Source: Fibrobacter sp. (GTDB taxonomy: Bacteria; Fibrobacterota; Fibrobacteria; Fibrobacterales; Fibrobacteraceae). From it: a stretch of DNA of 64,000 bases. Both the position numbers and the translations under genes were made by a program. Every line of letters starts with the position of its first letter. Position 1 is the first letter of the stretch. Below are positions 23,540-32,859 of the stretch, in pieces. The stretch lies in the NCBI GenBank assembly GCA_017649565.1, contig JAGCGO010000078.1, positions 16,921 through 80,920 on the forward strand, in the 5' to 3' direction. Under the pieces are notes generated by a model that was given only the letters and a program-made list of their open reading frames with translations, had not been told where the DNA came from and made no database searches.

Positions 23540-24943
23540 ATGATTTTAGTCCGCTATGTCTTGAAAGAGCTGATTGCGCCCTTCCTGGCGTCACTTTTCG
23601 GCATCACCTTTTTGTTCGTGGTCGATTTTCTCGTCAAAATTCTGGATAATGTCCTTTCGAAAGGCCTGCCTGCTTCGACGGTTCTTGAGATATTCGTTTT
23701 GAACCTCGCTTGGATGTTGTCGCTCTCTATCCCGATGGCTGTTCTTGTGGCGTGCCTTATGTCGTTTGGACGCATGTCGGGGGATCAGGAAATTACTGCG
23801 GTGAAGGCTGCCGGAGTCTCTCCCGTTTCACTCATCCGTCCCGTGTTTATCGTTGGCATGCTGCTCTCGGTTTTGTTGATGTTGTTCAACAACTGGGTGC
23901 TCCCCGAGGCGAACCACCGTTCTGTCGAACTGATGAACGCCGTCTCCCGGAAAAAGCCCCATGTGTTCATCGATGCTGGAAAGCTGATTACGCAGTTCCC
24001 GGACGTCCAGCTCTGGGTGAGTCGGATTGACCCGTCGTCGGGTACGCTTTACGGAATCCAGGTCTTTGAACTGGAACACAAGGGTCCCCCGCGAATCGTG
24101 TATGCCGACAGTGCCTCGATGGAATACGTCGATAACGGGGCTACGCTGATGTTCAAGCTCCGCAGTGGGGAAACCCACGTGGTCGATGCGGATGACCCCA
24201 GCAACTATTTCCGTATAAGGTTCTTTGCGCAGGATCTGGCCCTCAAGAACGTGGACGACCGACTTGAACGCCGTAGCCGCAGCTACAGGAGCGACCGCGA
24301 AATGCCGGTGGAGATGATGCTCGACGTGGTCCACGATGCCGAGGCCCGTTACGATACCGCCTTTATCGAGGCGAAGGGAAGAAGGCTTTCGTCCCTGCAG
24401 GAACTGCGTCTCCGGTTGGAACAGGACTCGATTGTGCCGTCCGGGGTGAAATCTCCATACGTGGCCGACGATACCAACAAAGTTATGCGTTCCCTCTCCA
24501 AGCTTCGCATGAGCGAAATGTCCGTACTCAGGATGACGGAACGGCTTTACAGTCGCATGGAAACCGAGAAAAAACGTTCTGCCCAGTACCTTGTCGAAAT
24601 CCACAAGAAGTTTAGCACTTCTGCCGCATGTCTTGTCTTTATCCTTATCGGGGCTCCGCTGGGCATCATGGCCCGCAAGGGGGGAATCGGTACGGGCATC
24701 ATCTACAGCCTTGCCTTCTTTGTCATTTTCTGGGTTTGCCTCATCGGTGGCGAAAACCTGGCTGACCGTCTTATCATTTCTCCTGAATTGGCCATGTGGG
24801 CCCCGAACATCATAATTGGTGCCTTCGGCATATTTATCACGATTGCCATGGTGCGCGACCGTTTCTCGGGGGATTCGAAATTCTTCCGTGCAATCCACAA
24901 GGTGGGGCGGCTGTTCACGTTTATCACCAAGAGGTTCGGATGA
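23540..24943 (+). CDS. LptF/LptG-family lipopolysaccharide export permease (first of pair)
   Basis: 467 residues. N-terminal membrane segments (LIAPFLASLFGITFLFVVDF; LNLAWMLSLSIPMAVLVACL, with the family's SIPMAVL loop), a periplasmic beta-jellyroll-like middle (~130-340), then C-terminal membrane segments (AACLVFILIGAPLGIMARKG with the conserved GAPLGI). Together with LptB this family extracts LPS from the inner membrane and passes it to LptC/A/D. It overlaps the next permease gene by ATGA, giving a translationally coupled heterodimer pair. Which of the two is LptF and which LptG cannot be decided here. Confidence 0.88.
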   Translation: MILVRYVLKELIAPFLASLFGITFLFVVDFLVKILDNVLSKGLPASTVLEIFVLNLAWMLSLSIPMAVLVACLMSFGRMSGDQEITAVKAAGVSPVSLIRPVFIVGMLLSVLLMLFNNWVLPEANHRSVELMNAVSRKKPHVFIDAGKLITQFPDVQLWVSRIDPSSGTLYGIQVFELEHKGPPRIVYADSASMEYVDNGATLMFKLRSGETHVVDADDPSNYFRIRFFAQDLALKNVDDRLERRSRSYRSDREMPVEMMLDVVHDAEARYDTAFIEAKGRRLSSLQELRLRLEQDSIVPSGVKSPYVADDTNKVMRSLSKLRMSEMSVLRMTERLYSRMETEKKRSAQYLVEIHKKFSTSAACLVFILIGAPLGIMARKGGIGTGIIYSLAFFVIFWVCLIGGENLADRLIISPELAMWAPNIIIGAFGIFITIAMVRDRFSGDSKFFRAIHKVGRLFTFITKRFG

Positions 24944-26037
24944 GATTCCCGCGGTACCTTGTCTGGAATTTCGTGAAGATGTTCCTCATCGTGGTCATCG
25001 GTGCCATTCTGGTGTTTGCGCTGATCGATTTCGTGGGCAATATCAAGACGTGGCTTGCCCGCGACATGAAGGACGTGGGCGACTACTACCTGAGTTATTT
25101 GCCCTACATGGTGTACCTGATTTCTCCGGTGGCGCTTTTTATCGCGGTTATCGCGTCCGTGGGTAACATGGCACGTCACCTTGAAATGTGTGCCATGCAG
25201 AGCTCCGGACAGGGACCGTTCAAGACGCTCTTGCCGATATTCCTCATCGGTATCCTGGTATCTGTAGGGTCGTACGAGATGAGCGAACTCTGGCTCCCCG
25301 ATGCGAACCACAGGCGATTCGAAATCATGGAGACGAACGCCCAGAAACGCAAGAACCCGCGAATCAAGGAAAAACAGAATTTCACGTTTATCGACAACGA
25401 GAAGGCGAGCTGGTTCTTCAAGTTCTATTCGGGCACCAAGAAGGTGGGCCGCGACGTGGTGCTGTTGCTACGCGACGAAGGCCGCCTGGTGGAACGCTAT
25501 GATGCGCGCCATGTCCGCTGGGTCGAGGAAGACAGCACTACCGCTGGATACTGGCGTATGGAAAACGGCTTCCATCGGGTGTTCCGCAAGGACGGTACGG
25601 TCAGCGTTACCCCGTACCACCGGGAATCCCTTGCAAACAGGTTGAGTACGCATCCCGACGACCTGATTAACGAACGCCAGATTGCCGACGAGATGGATTC
25701 CAAGATGGTCAAGCAGCGTATCGACGTGCTGCGTCGTTCCGGCGAAGATACCCGCGTTATGGAGACCGCCCTCCACTTCAAGCGCTCTGCGCACTGGATG
25801 AACCTGGTTGTCCTGCTGATCGGTGCTGCGCTTTGCCACAGGTTTAGCCGTTCGGGGGGCCTTTCCCAGAAGTTCGGTGTTGGCCTTTTGATTGTGTTTA
25901 GCTATTATATTCTTGAAAGAATCGGATTGAAAATGGGCGAGAACGGGGCTTTGACTCCGTTTATGGCTGCGTGGATTAGTCATTACGTTTATGCGTTGTT
26001 GGCTTCCGTGATGCTCTACCGTTCATTCCGCTTGTAA
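24940..26037 (+). CDS. LptF/LptG-family lipopolysaccharide export permease (second of pair)
   Basis: 365 residues from the ATG in the ATGA overlap; the protein then begins MRFPRYLVWNFVKMFLIVV, the expected first membrane segment. It continues with LPYMVYLISPVALFIAVIAS, a jellyroll-type middle containing ENGFHRVFRKDG, and C-terminal segments near WMNLVVLLIGAALCHRFS. Shorter than its partner. The conserved GAPLG of the first permease reads GAALCHRFSRSGG here. Probable partner in the LPS transporter. A 12-base gap separates it from the GGDEF gene, so that gene may share the transcript. Confidence 0.87.
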   Translation: MRFPRYLVWNFVKMFLIVVIGAILVFALIDFVGNIKTWLARDMKDVGDYYLSYLPYMVYLISPVALFIAVIASVGNMARHLEMCAMQSSGQGPFKTLLPIFLIGILVSVGSYEMSELWLPDANHRRFEIMETNAQKRKNPRIKEKQNFTFIDNEKASWFFKFYSGTKKVGRDVVLLLRDEGRLVERYDARHVRWVEEDSTTAGYWRMENGFHRVFRKDGTVSVTPYHRESLANRLSTHPDDLINERQIADEMDSKMVKQRIDVLRRSGEDTRVMETALHFKRSAHWMNLVVLLIGAALCHRFSRSGGLSQKFGVGLLIVFSYYILERIGLKMGENGALTPFMAAWISHYVYALLASVMLYRSFRL

Positions 26038-26049
26038 GGGGAAAGTTGT

Positions 26050-27837
26050 ATGTCGGATATATTGTTTGTTCTGTCGGGGCTTCTGCTGGGGCTTGCCTTT
26101 AAGGGCGGCATGTGGTTGTTCCTGATTCCGTTCGCCGGAGTGGCTTGTGCGCTCGCCATTATGAATCGCCCAAGGCTTCCGGGTGGGAAAACTGCCCCTA
26201 TCCCCGTTGTGACGCGCGCGATCCGTGCGACTGGCCTTGTTCCTGCTACGACTCCCGATTTGCGTTCCGAGTACAAGGATGTCCAGCAGGAGTACAACGA
26301 ACCGAATTCGACTCTCAAGGTGAACCAGGTCTGGAACCGCGCCGACGCCGACATCGACAAGGCTTTCCACGACATGCTCGTCGGCCTCAGGGGACTTGTC
26401 CCGTCGGCGAACTCCCTGCTTATCCTTTCGCGCGTCAGTTCTAGCGAATGGGGGGTCCGCTCCTTCTACAACGACGGGACTACGCAGATTGCGACCGACA
26501 TCAAGATTGGCGAAAATTCCGGACTTCTCGGGCAGCTTTTCCGTCCCGGCGTGGACCGCCTGCTCGAAGGGGACCTCACGGGTGGCAAGGCACTGCTCTA
26601 CTACCTGGACAATCCGAGCATCAAGTCTATCGTGGCCGTTCCCGTGTTCGACCGCAACAAGAACCGTGCCGGTGCCCTGATTATCGACTCCGTTTACCCG
26701 AATGCGTTCAATACCAATACGGCGCTCGCCCTTTCGTACATGGCGAACATCATCGACATGCTGGGCTACAAGAGTTACGCCTCTGCCAAGAACTACATCG
26801 AACAGCAGCAGTTCAGCGTGCTGTACTACTACCAGCGCAAGTTCTTCCAGACTATGAGCGTCAAGGATATCTACAGGCAGATTTTCGAGTACGTCAAGGA
26901 GAACATCCCCTTCGACCGTCTCCTGGTTCTCGCTCTCGACAAGCCGAACGAGAATATCGGCCACGTGGTGTTCTGCGACGGTGTGGATTCCGAGCAGTTC
27001 GTCAACAAGCAGTTTACCCTGAACGACAAGGGCATCTGCGTACTTGCGCTCATGCGCAACCGTTTCATGGAACGCGATTTCAGCAACGGGTTCAGCGAGT
27101 ATGTGCCGCGCATCGACAACCAGGAAAAGCGCAACATGGAACTGCTGCAGCTGCTCGTGATGCCTGTTCCCACCGAGGCGGGGGCAGAAATGGCGGAACT
27201 GGCCATCTGTCTCGAAAGCCGTTTCTCGGGCCGCTACTCCGAACACGAGAAGGAACTGCTCAAGGCGTTTGCCGGCGTGGCCGGATTTGCCTACGATCGC
27301 GCCCGCAAGTTTGAACACGGCAAGGACCTCGCCATGCGCGACGGCCTGACCGGACTTATCAACCACCGCACTTTGCACGAATGTTTCCGTACCGAAAAGA
27401 TCCGTGCCGACCGCAAGGGCTACAATATCGGCGTGCTCATGATGGATATCGACCATTTCAAGAACGTCAACGATACCTACGGTCATCCTGTCGGCGACGA
27501 GGTCATCAAGGGAATTGCCGATGCCATCAGTGGCGAAATCCGCAAGGAAATCGACGTGGTGGCGCGTTATGGTGGCGAAGAGTTTGTCGTGGGTCTTGTC
27601 GATACGACCCCCGAGGGCATGGTCGAGACTGCAGAGCGCATCCGCAAGGCCGTGGGCAAGCTCGTGTTCGATGTCCACCAGTCCGAACCGCTCCGCGTGA
27701 CCATCAGCATTGGCGCCTATCTCGTGACCCCGGATTTCCACGACATGAAGGCTGCCTTGAACAATGCCGACCAGGCCCTGTACAAGGCCAAGGAAGGCGG
27801 CCGTAACCAGGTAATCCAGTACAAGCTGGAGCAGTAG
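26050..27837 (+). CDS. GAF-GGDEF diguanylate cyclase
   Basis: 595 residues. Two short membrane segments at the N-terminus (LFVLSGLLLGLAF; MWLFLIPFAGVACALAIM), then two GAF-like regions (~95-240 and ~260-420), then a GGDEF domain starting at RDGLTGLINHRTL. The active-site loop reads RYGGEEF (508-512), compatible with c-di-GMP synthesis, and the metal site MMDIDHFKNVND is intact. The product-inhibition I-site should be RxxD; here it is KEID (499-502), so canonical feedback inhibition is probably lost. It lies 12 bases after the LPS permease gene and one base before the symporter gene. Confidence 0.93.
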   Translation: MSDILFVLSGLLLGLAFKGGMWLFLIPFAGVACALAIMNRPRLPGGKTAPIPVVTRAIRATGLVPATTPDLRSEYKDVQQEYNEPNSTLKVNQVWNRADADIDKAFHDMLVGLRGLVPSANSLLILSRVSSSEWGVRSFYNDGTTQIATDIKIGENSGLLGQLFRPGVDRLLEGDLTGGKALLYYLDNPSIKSIVAVPVFDRNKNRAGALIIDSVYPNAFNTNTALALSYMANIIDMLGYKSYASAKNYIEQQQFSVLYYYQRKFFQTMSVKDIYRQIFEYVKENIPFDRLLVLALDKPNENIGHVVFCDGVDSEQFVNKQFTLNDKGICVLALMRNRFMERDFSNGFSEYVPRIDNQEKRNMELLQLLVMPVPTEAGAEMAELAICLESRFSGRYSEHEKELLKAFAGVAGFAYDRARKFEHGKDLAMRDGLTGLINHRTLHECFRTEKIRADRKGYNIGVLMMDIDHFKNVNDTYGHPVGDEVIKGIADAISGEIRKEIDVVARYGGEEFVVGLVDTTPEGMVETAERIRKAVGKLVFDVHQSEPLRVTISIGAYLVTPDFHDMKAALNNADQALYKAKEGGRNQVIQYKLEQ

Positions 27838-27838
27838 C

Positions 27839-29320
27839 ATGTTTACCCTGGTCGACTGGATTGTTCTCGCTGCATATCTGCTTCTCTCGCTGCTGATTGG
27901 CCTGTGGGTCTCGCGCGGCAACAAGAACCTCAAGGAATATATGTTCGGCGGCGGTGCCATGCCGTGGGTCGCCGTGGGTATCAGCCTTATCGCGACTTCC
28001 GTAAGCGCGACGACGTTCCTCGGGGCGCCTGCCGACGTGTTCGGCGACGACATGACTTTCCTCATGTTCCAGATTGGCGGTCTCCTGAGCATCATTGTCG
28101 TGGGTTTCGTGTTCATCCCGCGCTTCCGTACGGCGGGCATCAACAGCGCCTACGAACTCTTCGAGGTGCGCTTCGGTTCCAAGGCCGTGCGCCGCATTGC
28201 CGCTATTTTCTATTGCCTTCACCTGCTGTTGCGTACCGGCATCTTGCTTTACGCCCCTTCGCTCGTGCTCGCGCAGATTTTGCATATCGACCTTAAGCTT
28301 GCGATTATCGTGTCGGCGGCGGTGGCCATATTCTATACCTGGTTCGGCGGCATCAAGGCGGTTATCTGGACCGACGTGATGCAGTTTGTCGTGTTTTTTG
28401 GTGGCGGCATATTGGTGCTTATCCTGATCGCGAACGCCGTGGGCGGCTTTGGCGAGATGGCGACCCTTGCGAGCGAGGCCGGCAAGACGCGCTGGTGGAA
28501 CCCCTCGATGGACATTTCCGACGCCCGTACGCTTATCTCTGCGGGGTTTGCCTACGCCATTCTCGAAATTGCGATACGTGGCTGTGACCAGCAGTTTGTA
28601 CAACGTTACCTGAGCTGCAAGGACGTGAAGGCGGCGAACCGCTCCAGTGTCCTCTCGATGGTGCTGGGTTGTGCCGTTTCTGTCCTGTTCTACTGGGTGG
28701 GGGCTGCACTCTATGTCTATTATAATGTGTCCAAGGTTGGGACACTTCCCGCCGGTGCCGGGCAGAACGACGTGTTCCCTTATTATATAGTGAATAGTCT
28801 CCCCGTGGGCGTTACGGGCTTGATTGTCGCGGCCATCTGCGCTGCGGCCATGAGCAGCCTTTCCGGTGCGATCAACTCGCTCAGCAATACCTCGGAACGC
28901 GACTTCCTCGGCTGGGACGAGTCGAAGGGCTTGGGCGGTCTCAAGCGCGCCAAGATCTGGACTGTCGTGTGGGGAGTGCTGGGCGTGTTCTTTGCCCTCT
29001 TTGCCGCAACGCAGCAAGGAAGCCTCCTCAAGAACGCCTATTTCTTTACCGGGCTGTTCACCGGACCGCTGCTCGGCATGTTCCTGCTTGCGTTCTTCGT
29101 GAAGGGACTGCGCAGTTGGCAGGTCATTGTTGCCGTACTCTGCGGCATGGCGAGCCTGTTGCTTGTGCAGGGGATTCCTGCGTTCGGCGTGCCCGCCGTG
29201 CTTGGCGGCATCTTCAGCTGGCCCTGGATGCCCTTTATCAGCATGACGACGACCGTTGTGCTGGCCGTCCTCTTCAAGGCTATAGAAAGCCTGGTCGGTT
29301 TGCCGTCAAAGAAAAAATAG
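27839..29320 (+). CDS. Sodium:solute symporter (SSS family)
   Basis: 493 residues with about 13 hydrophobic segments. Family marks include LIATSVSATTFLGAPADVF (TM2-loop, sodium-site region), AIFYTWFGGIKAVIWTDVMQ and AAICAAAMSSLSGAINSLS. Members take up sugars, amino acids, nucleosides or vitamins with Na+; the substrate cannot be told from the sequence. The ATG comes one base after the GGDEF stop, so the two are co-translated or at least co-transcribed, and a SIMPL protein follows after 34 bases. Confidence 0.92.
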   Translation: MFTLVDWIVLAAYLLLSLLIGLWVSRGNKNLKEYMFGGGAMPWVAVGISLIATSVSATTFLGAPADVFGDDMTFLMFQIGGLLSIIVVGFVFIPRFRTAGINSAYELFEVRFGSKAVRRIAAIFYCLHLLLRTGILLYAPSLVLAQILHIDLKLAIIVSAAVAIFYTWFGGIKAVIWTDVMQFVVFFGGGILVLILIANAVGGFGEMATLASEAGKTRWWNPSMDISDARTLISAGFAYAILEIAIRGCDQQFVQRYLSCKDVKAANRSSVLSMVLGCAVSVLFYWVGAALYVYYNVSKVGTLPAGAGQNDVFPYYIVNSLPVGVTGLIVAAICAAAMSSLSGAINSLSNTSERDFLGWDESKGLGGLKRAKIWTVVWGVLGVFFALFAATQQGSLLKNAYFFTGLFTGPLLGMFLLAFFVKGLRSWQVIVAVLCGMASLLLVQGIPAFGVPAVLGGIFSWPWMPFISMTTTVVLAVLFKAIESLVGLPSKKK

Positions 29321-29354
29321 TTCCAGATAAACTCAAGTTGGGGGAATTCTTGCT

Positions 29355-30134
29355 ATGATTTCAAGATTTCTGAATCTCGTCTATCTGATTGCGTTGATCG
29401 TTTGTGTCGCGGTCCTCATCCGCGCCGTCAAGGATGAACGCGCCGTGGTCCCGGCAAGTGCCGACGGGAGGGCTTCGTTCGATGTCCCGCGCATCGAGGT
29501 GTCGGCGACCGAAACCAAAAAGTTTGCCGCCGACAAGTTCGAGATGGGCTTTCGGATGGAACTCCGCGGCAAGGACAAGGATGCTCTCTTCAAGCGCATG
29601 GGGGAACGCCGTGCCGTAATATTCGATAATGTGAAGGCGCTTGAAATTCCTGAATCGAACGTGGAACAGAACAGTGTCGACATGAGGAAGGAATGGAACT
29701 ATTATAATGGCCGTCGCGAACTGGCTGGCTACGTGGCGACGCAGCGTTTCGACATTACCGTGAACCGCAAGGCGGATGCGGCAGCCCTGGTGCAGGCGCT
29801 TTCTTCCGAACCGGATGTCGAGATTGACCGCACTGCGGCGCTTCTGAAGGATATGGAATCCGTGCAGTCTTCCGTCATCAAGGCTGCCGGCAAGAAGGCC
29901 ATGGCCAAGGCCAAGGACTATGCGGCTGGCGTGGGCGTGGGTGTTGGACGCGTACTGCTTGTGAATGCCGGCGGCGACGGGGTTTCTTTCAATGTTCCGC
30001 GCTACCGCGCGAAGGGTGTCCGTTTGCTTGCAGCGAATGGCATGATGGATGGGGCTTCTGCCCCGGACGAAAGCGCTGTCGCCGATTCTGTCGAGGTGAG
30101 TGCTTCGGTCAGTATCGTTGTCGAACTGAAGTGA
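29355..30134 (+). CDS. SIMPL (DUF541) domain periplasmic/membrane-anchored protein
   Basis: 259 residues, with GGGGG about 10 bases before the ATG. An N-terminal hydrophobic segment (LVYLIALIVCVAVLIRAV) can serve as anchor or uncleaved signal. The rest matches the SIMPL family: IEVSATETKKFAADKFEMGF, then GYVATQRFDITVNRKADAAA, a helix-rich AAGKKAMAKAKDYAAGVGVG and the final strand SVEVSASVSIVVELK. Family members are exported proteins of poorly known function. Last gene before a strong terminator. Confidence 0.85.
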   Translation: MISRFLNLVYLIALIVCVAVLIRAVKDERAVVPASADGRASFDVPRIEVSATETKKFAADKFEMGFRMELRGKDKDALFKRMGERRAVIFDNVKALEIPESNVEQNSVDMRKEWNYYNGRRELAGYVATQRFDITVNRKADAAALVQALSSEPDVEIDRTAALLKDMESVQSSVIKAAGKKAMAKAKDYAAGVGVGVGRVLLVNAGGDGVSFNVPRYRAKGVRLLAANGMMDGASAPDESAVADSVEVSASVSIVVELK

Positions 30135-30156
30135 TTTTTTCGGGAAAAATATTGTG

Positions 30157-30186
30157 ACGGGTCGGCTAGCTACCGACCCGTTTTTT
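30157..30186 (+). terminator. Terminator after the SIMPL gene
   Basis: Stem ACGGGTCGG / CCGACCCGT with loop CTAGCTA and a run of six T. Confidence 0.92.
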
Positions 30187-30503
30187 GTCAAGGTAGTGCT
30201 CAAAAAAAAGTCCCTTTTTTGATGAGGCGTTTGCTAAGTATTTGTTCATCACGGAGTTAAAAATTTTGGGTCTCCGGGGACTTATTCGCTGTTGTATACA
30301 ATTTTTTACAAATTACTGTGATATGTACCCAATTATTACAAAAAAATTATCTTCTTTTCCAAAAAAGCATCCAATTGGTCATTTCTTTTATTATCTTAAT
30401 GACTACATCTTGTGGGTGTCGAATGGACAAAAGCACAAGATATTGTAATTTTGGAACGTTTTCCAGGGTGGACCACCACAAGAGGACGGACCTGAAAGGA
30501 AAG
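30187..30503 (+). promoter_or_regulatory. A+T-rich leader of the class III ribonucleotide reductase operon
   Basis: 317 bases without a convincing gene between the SIMPL terminator and nrdD; the open frames are short and lack ribosome sites. It is much richer in A+T than its neighbours. It contains the perfect palindrome TTGTATACAA (30292-30301) and nearby ATTACTGTGATATG. Ribonucleotide reductase operons usually carry paired NrdR boxes; I could not match the consensus with confidence, so the promoter and operators are unassigned. Confidence 0.4.
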
Positions 30504-32837
30504 ATGATGATTTTAACTGTGAAGAAGCGTGACGGCCGCGAAATGCCGTTCAACATCGAGAAGATTGCCGACGCCATTATCAAGGCATTCCGGGCCTCCG
30601 GGGAACTGAACGAACAAATTAAGGCGTCCCAAGATCAGCTGAATTTATTGGGCAGCGATGACGTTTTGAGCAGTACGGCGCTTAAGGTCGCAGCCGATGC
30701 CGTTGGACATCTCGAAGCCGCGAACAAGACGCAGCCGGACATCGAAGAAATCCAGGACGCCGTCGAAAAGGCCCTTACCGAGGGCGGCTTTGCCGACACT
30801 GCCAAGAGCTACATCCTGTACCGCGCCGAGCGTACCCGCATCCGCGAAGTCAATACGCGCCTCATGCACACGCTGCGCGACATCACCTTCAGTTCCGCGA
30901 AGGAATCCGACCTCAAGCGCGAAAACGCTAACATCGACGGCGATACCGCCATGGGCACCATGCTCAAGTACGGTTCCGAATCGGCCAAGCACTTCTACAC
31001 GATGATGATGCTCAAGCCCGAGCACAGCCGCGCGCACTCCGAGGGCGACATCCATATCCACGACCTGGATTTCTATTCGCTCACCATGACGTGCTGCCAG
31101 ATCGACTTGAAGAAGCTCTTCAAGAACGGTTTCAATACCGGTCACGGCCATCTGCGCGAACCCAAGGATATCCGCAGCTACGCGGCTCTTGCCGCCATTG
31201 CCATCCAGTCTAACCAGAACGACCAGCACGGCGGCCAGTCCATTCCGAACTTCGACTACGCCATGGCCGACGGCGTTCGCATCACGTACCGCAAGGCCTA
31301 CCTTTCCAACATGGTGAAGGCACTCATCCTCCTTTCCGGCAAGACCGAAGAGGAAATCCAGCCGGTCGTGAAGAAACTCCACACCGAGATGGCCGAGATG
31401 GGCATGGTCGCAACGCTCGTGCCCAACGAGAAGTTTGTCGAGGCCGAAGCCCGCGAACTTTCCAAGACGTTCGGCGAAGAAATCGTGAAGAATGCGCAGA
31501 AGTTTGCCGAGAAGATGGCCTACGAGGAAACCGACAAGACCACGTTCCAGGCGATGGAAGCGTTTGTTCACAATTTGAACTCCATGCACAGCCGTGCCGG
31601 TGCGCAGACTCCGTTCAGTAGCATCAACTACGGTATGTGCACCGAACCGGAAGCCCGCATGGCCATCCGCAACCTCCTCCTCACGACCGACGAGGGCCTG
31701 GGCGGCGGTGAGACGGCTATCTTCCCGATCCAGATTTTCCGCGTGAAGGAAGGCATCAGCATGAATCCGGGCGACCCGAACTACGATTTGTTCAAGCTCG
31801 CTTGCAAGGTGAGCGCGAAGCGCCTGTTCCCGAACTTCAGCTTCCAGGACGCTCCGTACAACCTGCAGTACTACAAGCCGGGTCATCCCGAAACGGAAAT
31901 TGCCTACATGGGTTGCCGTACCCGCGTCATCGGCAACAACTACGACCCGACCCGCGAAATCAGCTTCGGCCGTGGCAACCTGAGCTTCACGTCCATCAAC
32001 CTGCCGCGCATCGCCATCAAGATGAAGTCCGTGGACCTGTTCTTCAAGGAACTCGACCGCATGCTTCAGCTGGTGAGCGACCAGCTCATGGAACGCTTTG
32101 CCGTCCAGAGCCGCCGCAAAGTCAAGAACTTCCCGTTCCTCATGGGACAGGGCGTGTGGATCGATTCCGAGAAGCTCGGCTGGGAAGACACCGTGGGCGA
32201 GGTCATCAAGCACGGTACGCTCTCCATCGGCTTTATCGGCCTTGCCGAAACTTTGGTGATGCTCACGGGCAAGCACCATGGTGAGTCCGAAGCCTCCCAG
32301 GAACTGGGCCTCAAGATCATCGGCCACATGCGCGAATTCTGCGACAGGGAATCCAAGCGCCTCGGCCTCAACTTCAGCTTGCTTGCCACGCCTGCCGAAG
32401 GCCTTTCCGGCCGCTTCGTGCGCATGGACAAGAAGAAGTTCGGCATCATTCCGGGCGTCACCGACCGCGACTACTACACCAACTCGTTCCACGTGCCGGT
32501 GTACTACAAGATTTCGGCTTTCAAGAAGATTTCCCTTGAAGCTCCGTACCATGCTCTCACGAACGCCGGTCACATCAGCTACATCGAGCTGGATGGCGAC
32601 CCGACGCAGAACCTGGACGCCTTCGAGAAGATTGTGCATCACATGGCAAAATCCGGCATCGGCTACGGTTCCATCAACCATCCGGTCGACCGCGACCCGG
32701 TCTGTGGATTTGTCGGTGTCATCGGTGACTGCTGCCCGCGTTGCGGCCGTAGCGAAGGTCATGCGATTTCCCCGGAAAAGATTGAGGAACTGCGCAGGCT
32801 TTACCCCGGTATGCCGGTTTTCAAGGGAATCAGGTAA
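30504..32837 (+). CDS. nrdD: Anaerobic ribonucleoside-triphosphate reductase, main chain lacking its glycyl-radical domain
   Basis: 777 residues from the ATG preceded by AAAGGA; the frame is open upstream but that part is A+T-rich and unrelated. Residues 1-95 are an ATP-cone (KKRDGREMPFNIEKIADAII). The NrdD core shows MTCCQIDLKKLFKNGFNTGH, NDQHGGQSIPNFDYAMADGV, AYMGCRTRVIGNN (likely thiyl cysteine near residue 470) and FGRGNLSFTSINLPRIAIKM. It ends in a Zn-site VCGFVGVIGDCCPRCGR and then stops. The C-terminal glycyl-radical motif that NrdD normally carries is missing here and is encoded by the next small gene in another frame. The enzyme reduces ribonucleoside triphosphates to dNTPs without oxygen. 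Confidence 0.93.
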   Translation: MMILTVKKRDGREMPFNIEKIADAIIKAFRASGELNEQIKASQDQLNLLGSDDVLSSTALKVAADAVGHLEAANKTQPDIEEIQDAVEKALTEGGFADTAKSYILYRAERTRIREVNTRLMHTLRDITFSSAKESDLKRENANIDGDTAMGTMLKYGSESAKHFYTMMMLKPEHSRAHSEGDIHIHDLDFYSLTMTCCQIDLKKLFKNGFNTGHGHLREPKDIRSYAALAAIAIQSNQNDQHGGQSIPNFDYAMADGVRITYRKAYLSNMVKALILLSGKTEEEIQPVVKKLHTEMAEMGMVATLVPNEKFVEAEARELSKTFGEEIVKNAQKFAEKMAYEETDKTTFQAMEAFVHNLNSMHSRAGAQTPFSSINYGMCTEPEARMAIRNLLLTTDEGLGGGETAIFPIQIFRVKEGISMNPGDPNYDLFKLACKVSAKRLFPNFSFQDAPYNLQYYKPGHPETEIAYMGCRTRVIGNNYDPTREISFGRGNLSFTSINLPRIAIKMKSVDLFFKELDRMLQLVSDQLMERFAVQSRRKVKNFPFLMGQGVWIDSEKLGWEDTVGEVIKHGTLSIGFIGLAETLVMLTGKHHGESEASQELGLKIIGHMREFCDRESKRLGLNFSLLATPAEGLSGRFVRMDKKKFGIIPGVTDRDYYTNSFHVPVYYKISAFKKISLEAPYHALTNAGHISYIELDGDPTQNLDAFEKIVHHMAKSGIGYGSINHPVDRDPVCGFVGVIGDCCPRCGRSEGHAISPEKIEELRRLYPGMPVFKGIR

Positions 32838-32859
32838 ATTTTAAACAAGGAGAAATGAA

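Noticed and set aside
26023..28143. Open frame of 706 codons on the minus strand
   Set aside because: Antisense to the GGDEF and symporter genes, both of which have intact motifs.
30242..30448. 68-codon open frame in the nrdD leader
   Set aside because: TTG start without ribosome site in A+T-rich DNA; composition looks random.
30318..30503. Upstream extension of nrdD by 62 codons
   Set aside because: The extension has no similarity to the ATP-cone, and a good ribosome site precedes the ATG at 30504.
30645..32762. Open frame of 705 codons on the minus strand
   Set aside because: Antisense to nrdD.
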